DNA of 64,000 nt from Parachlorella kessleri (taxonomy: Eukaryota > Chlorophyta > Trebouxiophyceae > Chlorellales > Chlorellaceae): assembly GCA_001598975.1 (NCBI GenBank), contig BBXU01000486.1:1-64000 (forward strand), written 5' to 3'. Both the position numbers and the translations under genes were made by a program. Shown one piece after another: positions 58,001 through 64,000 of the stretch; within the stretch, counting starts at the first letter, position 1; every line of letters starts with the position of its first letter. Under the pieces are notes generated by a model that searched no databases, was not told the DNA's origin, and was given only the letters and a program-made list of their open reading frames with translations.

Positions 58001-59941
58001 AATGATGCGGTTCTGCTGTGCTGATGATTCGTAGTTGAGGAATGTTTTGCTCATAGGCTGGTATGGAGCTGTGGACAGCGTATCTTGGGGGAGTCTCTCA
58101 TTTCCACCCGACTACTTAAGTCCATAAGCCTGTTGGATGGCTCCCCTTGTAGTGTATGCTGGAATAAGCTTAGTTGCCTCCCCTCCCATTCCCGTCCAAA
58201 CACTTATCCCACAAGAACGATGCTTTTCAGCCTGAGTTGGAGCTGGGGCGCCACTCACCTGGGTTTTGTGTTGTTGATGGGGAGCGACGGTCAAGGAGAT
58301 TGCACCATTAGCAACTAAAATCTAATAATGCAGTGGCTTGCCAACTGGCGCTTAGGCCAGCTTGCAGTGCCCTATAAGAAGTGTATCCTACCCTAGCAGG
58401 CCCTTGACGTCATCGGGTACGTCAACGCCATGGAAGAAGCTTGGCGGGGGCGGCGACGGGGTGGCAAGCCGAAGTGCAGACTCGGCTTGCGCAAGCAGAT
58501 CGGGTTCTGCAGAATCGTCAGCTGTCCTATGCTGTGGATGGCTTGCAGGCTGTTCCACACTGCCGGGAGCCCCTATGCTATTTGCAAGCTCCATTGAGGA
58601 GCTGCTGGCAGGATGGGGTGGGGAAGGCGGGGGTGGCGGGGGCAGCTGCACTGCTCCAGGGGCTGCCACCGCTGGCATTGCTGCTGCCGCTGCCGCCACC
58701 ACTCCTGTCGGTGCCCTGGCTCGCTTCACGCTGCCGTCACTGCTTGCGTCTCCATCATCGGAGGCATGGGAGCGCTTATCACCAAGAGAAGCGGTGGCGG
58801 GCTGCGCCAAGGCGGCGCCTGAAGTGCCGCTGCGCTCAGCCGGAGCTCTGGAGGCTGGGACTGGGGGAGGCGGTGGAGGCACAAACGTAGCTGCTGGCAC
58901 TTTTCTAAGCGTGTCAGCTGCTTGCCGAGGCTGGACAGGAGGCCGGCGAGGTAGCGGCTGCTGTGCGGTTTCAAAAATGCCCGAGTCACGTGGCAGCAGT
59001 GCAGCCAGTGACTTCGAGCTGTGAAGCCAGCCCTCCAGCTGCCTGCGCTGAATGGCTGTGAAGAGATGCTTGCGCCACTTCCAGGCTGCCCGCACAACCG
59101 ATCCAGCTGCTGCCATGCTGCGGCCCTGGCTGGTGCTGGAAAATACATGCAGCGACCGCAACCCGTTGTGTATCCGCACACCAGCCTTGGCCAAATCCAT
59201 ATTATTGTCAGCTCCCTTCAGGTTAGCATCCTTCTGCGAGGGCTCAGGCAAGTGCCATTGCTGGCAGGAGTGCAGCAACAACACAGAGTCTGTGCATCAT
59301 CTTGCCGCACTGAGAGTTTACACAGAAATAGGCAGGATACTGTTCCAACGGCAGCAGTGTGGGACACACCTTTTGAAGCAGCTCGTAGAGGCTTTGTGCC
59401 TTACTGATTGCTCGGCTGAGAGAGTGGCATACACCTGCCAGGTCCCTGCAATGAGGTTATACACAAAAGTTAAACACGCCGCGCACCCCGCAGTGTGGCC
59501 ATGCAACCTGCGCACCAGACACCGCTACCGGCGACGGCAAACCCGCAGCGGCTCACTTGATGCAGTCCTGCAACCCGAGAGCCCTGGTGTGGTTGTGTAT
59601 GCTTTGCAGGTAGTCAGCGATGTCAGTCTCTATCTCTCCTTCTTCCCCGGCCACCTCAGGTTGGCTGCCGCTGCTTTCAGCCTGGGCAGGGTTACTGGCA
59701 TGGCTGGGCTGCGAAGGAGCGCAGCTCTGAGACACGGAGCTCCGCTGAGCGCTCTTAGCAACATCCTGCGCAGACCGACGTGCAAACAAAGCGTGGAGCT
59801 GCCAAGTGGAGCGTCTGGAGCCGTGCCACCAGACAGCGTGGAGCCCGTGGGCCTCACATGACCGCTGCCTACCTGGACTACTTCTCCCTCCTCAAAAGGC
59901 AGCTCTCCCTCTTCCAAACTGGAAGTAGAGCTGGCCACCAT
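55039..59941 (-). CDS. CPL3-like RNA polymerase II CTD phosphatase (FCP1 domain + BRCT)
   Basis: Exons found: 59941-59873, 59765-59557, 59445-59370, 59260-58392, 57393-57226, 56970-56889, 56572-56439, 56241-56081, 55716-55383 and 55140-55039. At least one exon between 58392 (phase 2) and 57393 (phase 0) is missing. The N-terminus has EEGELPFEEGEVVQ and EEGEIETDIADYLQ, like the EEGEI motifs of plant CPL3. HSLSRAISKAQSLYELLQ follows. The long exon is Pro/Ala-rich with a basic patch. The FCP1 domain has the acylphosphatase motif KLCLVLDLDHTLLNS, then MWTKLRPNVRQFL, YELWIHTNGNKSYAAAVTKL and IVVDDSHSVWSQHRRNLVVV. The BRCT ends in FVVTPGWLECSCILWRRA and HRFAVPP. Members dephosphorylate Ser2/Ser5 of the RNA polymerase II CTD and act in the nucleus. 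Head-to-head with the LAF3-like gene. Confidence 0.9.
57394..58391. other. Large intron block of the CPL3-like gene with a dispersed element
   Basis: About 1 kb between resolved exons. One or more short exons of the CPL3 pre-FCP1 region must be here because the phases on the two sides disagree (2 versus 0). A candidate begins at about 57452 (CTGCAG then TGTTTGCCAAG, Phe-Ala-Lys), where plant CPL3 has MFAA/K before the KLCLVLDLD motif, but its donor is unclear. A dispersed-element copy starts at 57700. Confidence 0.45.
57700..57765 (+). repeat. Dispersed element, copy 5
   Basis: GGTGGCAGGCGGTGCGAATAG followed by AGGAGAGCTGG; the 3' half is diverged. Lies inside an intron of the CPL3-like gene. 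Confidence 0.55.
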
Positions 59942-60176
59942 TCCATAAAGCGACACAAGGCTCACAGACTAGCGACTGTGCGAGGCTAGGAGCACAGGGA
60001 GCAAGGTACTAGAGTGCGGAGGGTGTCATCAGCAGGGGCCTTGAAATCCTTATGGACGGCGGGACACGGGGCGCAAGAGGGAAGACTTGCACAACCAACT
60101 TCTAGTATGAGAGACTGTCACAAATCGTGCGGCACTCGTCCAGGATGTATGGGTTGTCACTGCCCTTGCCACTATC
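59942..60176. promoter_or_regulatory. Divergent promoter region, CPL3-like / LAF3-like
   Basis: 235 bp between opposing start codons. No TATA box is visible. The bidirectional role is inferred from geometry. Confidence 0.5.
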
Positions 60177-63100
60177 ATGTCGTCTCCACAAACAGGCAGG
60201 GTGCTGGCACTAATAAGTCTGTGTGTTGGCTTTCTGGCCCTGGTAGTACCTATCCCAACAGACTTGCACAAGTGGGCTTTGTCCAAGTTTCCAGGCTACG
60301 ACCAAGACAGCCTGACCTGCCCGCTGGTCTGTGTTGCAATAGGTCCTTGAACGCACGTGTCCAATACCCGGCACACCCAACTTTACCTGCTTGTTTTCCA
60401 GGGCTATGGCCAACAAGGAGAAGCAAAACTCCATGAAATAAGTCAAGCTGTGCGCTTCTTCATCAACTGCTCAGTGTGGACAGGAGATGCACAGGTGGGG
60501 GCTTACCTCCCTGGTCAGTCAGTTGGTGTCAGCCCAGGACGACACGTTAAACTGCCATGACAGATGTAACTCTTGACTGAGAGCTACAGAGCCATCAGAC
60601 TTCAAGCCTGTTGAAGGCTGTCAAGAGTGAAAAGCACCTGTCGTGAGGTGGTGGCAAAGGCTGCATGTCAGAGAGCCTCCCTGCGACACAATGCAATGTG
60701 GTGGTGCTGCAGAGGCCAGAGGCTAGTGCCCTAGGAGTCGGAGATGATGGGCGGCTTGTTTACGTGGGCAGCAGCCAAGCCTCTGTGCATGTGGCCAAGG
60801 CTGCTGAGATAGTGGACCTGCAAGGGGGCTTTGTGACACCAGTAAGTGATGGCCCGGCAGGGTCACAAGAAGCCACTTTTATTGCATAGCGAGCCTGACT
60901 GGCTGACAGGCAGGGCCGCACATGTGCAACCAGCCCTAGAATCGCATAACCAAGCTGATTCCTTAACAGGCTGGGCCCCACATGTGCAAACCATCCAGGA
61001 TTCCCTATTGGCTGGGCTGGCTGCAGGGCTTCATAGACTCCCATGTGCACCTGATCAATGGTGGCTTGTCACTGACGAGGCTGACCTTGCGTGATGTGCG
61101 GTCCAAGCAGGACTTCATTTCTCGGGTGTGCGCAGCAGCAGGTGAGGCTGCTATTCTCTCTAGCAAGCACCCATTGTGCTGTAACTCAGGCACTTGAGCA
61201 GTTTGAGAGTGGTGCCGCCAACCCATTCCCACATGTGTGCTTGCATTGGCGGTGTCTGGTCAGCCCTGCAATCACTAGCACCTGCTGTGCACCCTGCCTT
61301 GAGTGCAGCTGGGCTGCGAGAGGGGCAGTGGCTGCTGGGAGGCGCCTGGGATGAGAGCCAGTGGGGTGGTGAGCTTCCAGCTGCTGCCTGGGTGGATGGG
61401 TGCACCCGCCACACACCTCTCTGGCTGCACCGGATGGACGCACACATGGGCCTGGCTAACTCTGCCGCGCTGCGGTTGGCGGGGGTTGACAGCACGACGG
61501 CGGACCCAAAGGGAGGCGTCATTGTGAGGTGGGCGGCGGGTGGGACCCTTGGTTTGTATTGCCGTCTTGGAGCGTGTCACATCTGAGGTGAGTGTTGGGG
61601 TTGGGAGTCTGGCAGTGCCCCTGTGCTTCAGCTGGAGGTCCCCGTTGGTCACATGGCATAAGGGTTTATTGAGGGTGGCAGGTAGTACGATCAGAGAGGA
61701 GGTACGGGTATACTGGGCTGACAGGGGTCTATGCAGGTGTGCTCTGTGTCTTGCCTGAGATCTGAGCCAGCAGGTCGCTTCCCCGAACAAGCTGGCACAG
61801 GGGTTTGCTGTGGAGGCAGCCCAGGGCAGGTCCCGTACGGTGCTGCGCGTGCCCCTGGACGCAGGGATGGCCAGGGTGAGCCTACTGGACTGCTGGCAGA
61901 CAACGCGATGACGCTGGTGATGGCCCACATCCCACCAGTGTCATTGCAGCAGCGACAGGCAGCCTTCACAGCTGCCACACAGCATGCACTGGCCCAGGGC
62001 ATAACCATGGTGGGTACCGCAGCTGCCGCGTGCTGCTCCAAGCCGCATTGCCTACCGCACAGACTGGCACAGCTTAGCTAACGCACGCTGCAGCACTTCC
62101 CCCTTGCCCCCCACCAGCCTGCAGTCCACCTTTGTGCGCACTAGCACACATGATGGGGTGTCCCCTGAGGGTGATTGCTGGCCACTTGGCTTGCGGGTCG
62201 GTGGCGGGGACTGGCGCCCCTGTGTGAGTGGTGGCGCACAGGGCGGTCAACAAGTGAGTACCTAGGGCTGGCCGGCCTGACAGGAGTAGCTAGCCCTGAT
62301 GCTAGGGGCTGCCCTTGTGTGGTGCAGGTGCATGACATGGGGAGACTGGCCTTCCAGGAGGGCGAGGAGGCGGCCTGGGAGGACCTGGAGGGGATCTACC
62401 TGCCTGCCGCAGATGCTGGGGATCTGCCCCTCAGGCTGTACAGCTTTGTGGCCCTGACTACATGGTGAGGGCGGGATTGCCTGCCCCTAACTGTAGCTGG
62501 GACCCAGTGGCCTCCATGGTCGTCGCTACCCCCAGTTAGAAGCGTATGATGCAAGGGTGTTCCAGGGCGACGCGCTTGCTCGACGTCTGAGTGCCTCCAC
62601 TGCCCATCTGCGATAAGGACAACCAAGCAAAGATGTGTCAATAAGGCCGCCGCAGCCGAGGCAGGTGCTGAGGGCTCCCCCAGGTGGCGACAGTAGGCGG
62701 CAGGAGAGCTGATGCAAAGAGGGGAGGGTGTGTCGGTGACATCAGCGGCGTTGGCATGTGCAGGCGCCGCATGGCGGAGCGGGTGCGGCATGTGGGCACC
62801 CTGCACCCGGGGGGCCGGCTGCGATGGGGAGGGGTGAAGGAGTTCTCCGATGGCTCACTGGGAAGCCACACCGCCCTCATGCACGAACCCTATGCAGGTG
62901 AATGCAAGTGCTTCATGCGAACTGCGTGCTAGGGGCAGAAGTAAGCCCCTCTGTGTTGGCTTCTGCTGGCAAGATGCTGGTTTATGGCATGGGGGGCGAC
63001 CTACTTTTGGTTGAGGTGGCAGGCAATGCGATTATAGAGGAGGTATGGGTGTACTGGGCTGACAGGGGTGCGCTTGGTGAGCTTGACACCTGCCACACCT

Positions 63101-64000
63101 TACGACTTCTGGTACAGCCTTTCCTTAGGCTGGGTACCCCTCAGGTCAGGCTAGGTGTCCGTACCCATGGGCATCATCCCCGTGCAGGGAACGGGAAGGG
63201 GAGAGGGGGGCACAGCGGCCCACCAACTCCACGGCCAAGGGGAACTGGGGAGGGGTGGGAGAACTGACCGCTGCTTTGAGAAGAGGTCCTCATTGAGCAG
63301 GGCGTACCCAGCTTTTAGCATATTTACCTTCCGCCTGGCTTGGTATGGGGTGCTGCAGATAACCCGTCCAGCAAGGGCACGAGAACAATCGACTTGGAGG
63401 TGCTGCGAGACCTTGTTGAGAGAGCAGATGCCGCGGACTTGCAGGTGTGTTCCTCACCCAGCCACAAAGGCAAGCTCCACGAGGTTGGGGCGTGCGTTTG
63501 GTGGGGCTGTGTCTGCTTATTAGTATGGGTGGCAGGTAGCGCGAACAGAGTTTACACAAGGTATAGCTGTCCAGAGGGCTGCGCTGGATGCAAATGTGCT
63601 CCTGGGCCTTGCCGGAGTTCTGAGCCAGTCGTTCTGCTTATGTCAGTCTTGCTTCGTTAGCATGCCATATCACCAGGTAGGCGTAGAAAGGATGAGGTGT
63701 GGCATGCTGGATGCCGAGTCCGAAGTACACGCAGTACGCCCACAGGTGACCTGCACGACCTGCTGACACCTGCAGGTAGCGATTCACGCGATTGGCGACA
63801 GAGCTGTTGATGATGTGCTTGAAATCTACGCCTCGCTCCCGGCAGCTGGTGCCAGTCTATCTGGCAGCAGCAGCGGGGCGAAGGCAGCAGCAGCAGCAGC
63901 AGCAGCAGGCCCTCCTCGCTCCAAGCCTCGCCGGCATCGTATAGAGCATGCGCAGCACGTAGTAGGGCCCAGCACAGCACACAGCATGGCAGCGGCGGGG
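60177..64000 (+). CDS. LAF3/YtcJ-like amidohydrolase, 3' end outside window
   Basis: Exons: 60177-about 60325, 60402-60494, 60713-60841, 61027-61141, 61309-61528, 61865-62009, 62328-62464, 62764-62897, 63359-63444 and 63776->64000; from the third on, all phases agree. The start MSSPQTGRVLALISLCVGFL then ALVVP is a signal anchor or ER signal, as in plant LAF3. NCSVWTGDAQ and LVYVGSS open the metal-dependent hydrolase fold. GFIDSHVHLINGGL holds the HxH metal ligands, and WLHRMDAHMGLANSAALRLAG, GGVKEFSDGSLGSHTAL, VAIHAIGDRAVDDVL and RIEHAQHV complete the active site. Arabidopsis LAF3 affects phytochrome A signalling; the enzymatic substrate is unknown. A poly-Ala/Ser insert (SLSGSSSGAKAAAAAAAAGP) separates the AIHAIGD and RIEHAQH blocks. 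The gene is cut by the right edge. Confidence 0.9.
60893..61012 (+). repeat. Imperfect tandem pair of about 60 bp in an amidohydrolase intron
   Basis: Two units each contain GCTGAC/TTAACAGGC(A/T)GGGCC, CACATGTGCAA and CATAACC/CATCC words. They fill most of the intron between 60841 and 61027. Confidence 0.55.
61673..61790 (+). repeat. Dispersed element, copy 6
   Basis: GGGTGGCAGGTAGTACGATC, then GAGGAGGTACGGGTATACTG, GGCTGACAGGG and a tail CTTGCCTGAGATCTGAGCC. Lies in an amidohydrolase intron. One of the more complete copies. Confidence 0.65.
63015..63080 (+). repeat. Dispersed element, copy 7
   Basis: GGTGGCAGGCAATGCGATTA, then GAGGAGGTATGGGTGTACTG and GGCTGACAGGGG. The 5' half is clear, the tail is not. 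Lies in an amidohydrolase intron. Confidence 0.6.
63528..63635 (+). repeat. Dispersed element, copy 8
   Basis: GGGTGGCAGGTAGCGCGAAC, then GGGCTGCGCTGGATGCAAAT and GGG-CCTTGCCGGAGTTCTGAGCC. The tail matches copy 6, which defines the 3' half of the element. Lies in an amidohydrolase intron. Confidence 0.65.

Overview
The window looks like nuclear DNA of a green alga (Chlorophyta). I cannot place it more precisely, although a Trebouxiophyceae/Chlorophyceae-type genome would fit. The evidence is a moderately high GC content, genes split into many short exons by short introns (donors mostly GTGAG, GTGCG or GTGGG, two probable GC-AG introns), Ala/Gln-rich low complexity, and a purely eukaryotic, plant-like gene set. 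Plant-like genes include a TSET/TPLATE TWD40-2 subunit, a CPL3-type CTD phosphatase, a LAF3-type amidohydrolase, RFC1, KTI12, TMX2 and Mpv17. There is no prokaryotic operon structure, and I saw no tRNA, rRNA, CRISPR array or autonomous transposon. Coordinates for multi-exon genes are spans; exon ends were placed by hand from GT/GC-AG signals, reading-frame continuity and remembered family sequence.

Layout: <1-4605 (-) TWD40-2-like WD40 protein, cut by the left edge; 4913-5955 (+) small Lys-rich protein; 6660-8067 and 10234-11685 (both -) a tandem pair of secreted orphan proteins with identical exon structure; 12231-14180 (+) KTI12; 14673-16976 (-) retropepsin-like aspartyl protease with a twin-arginine-type signal; 17779-17922 (+) a 47-residue Cys-rich ORF; 18189-23509 (-) a five-module zinc-ribbon protein with an OCRE-like, Ala/Gln/Tyr-rich tail; 24347-25803 (-) HAD phosphatase; 26973-28404 (-) unknown protein; 28938-29883 (+) small acidic helical protein; 30341-35927 (-) FHA/coiled-coil protein; 36632-38699 (-) TMX2-like; 38939-39744 (+) one-domain cupin; 40444-51197 (-) RFC1; 51600-52360 (+) short Mpv17/PMP22 protein; 53345-54367 (-) small Gly/Ala-rich membrane-type protein; 55039-59941 (-) CPL3-like phosphatase; 60177->64000 (+) LAF3-like amidohydrolase, cut by the right edge.

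Many neighbours are head-to-head pairs with 230-550 bp between start codons, so shared promoters are likely. Several recognisable genes act in nuclear information processing: RFC1 in clamp loading, CPL3 in RNA polymerase II CTD dephosphorylation, KTI12 with Elongator, plus the FHA and zinc-ribbon/OCRE-like proteins. I see no evidence that they form a single pathway.

The least familiar items are the zinc-ribbon protein, in which four of five modules are cut by an intron within the second CxxC knuckle; the duplicated secreted orphan; a dispersed element of about 100 bp with at least eight copies; the Cys-rich ORF behind a TATA box; and two small duplications inside RFC1.
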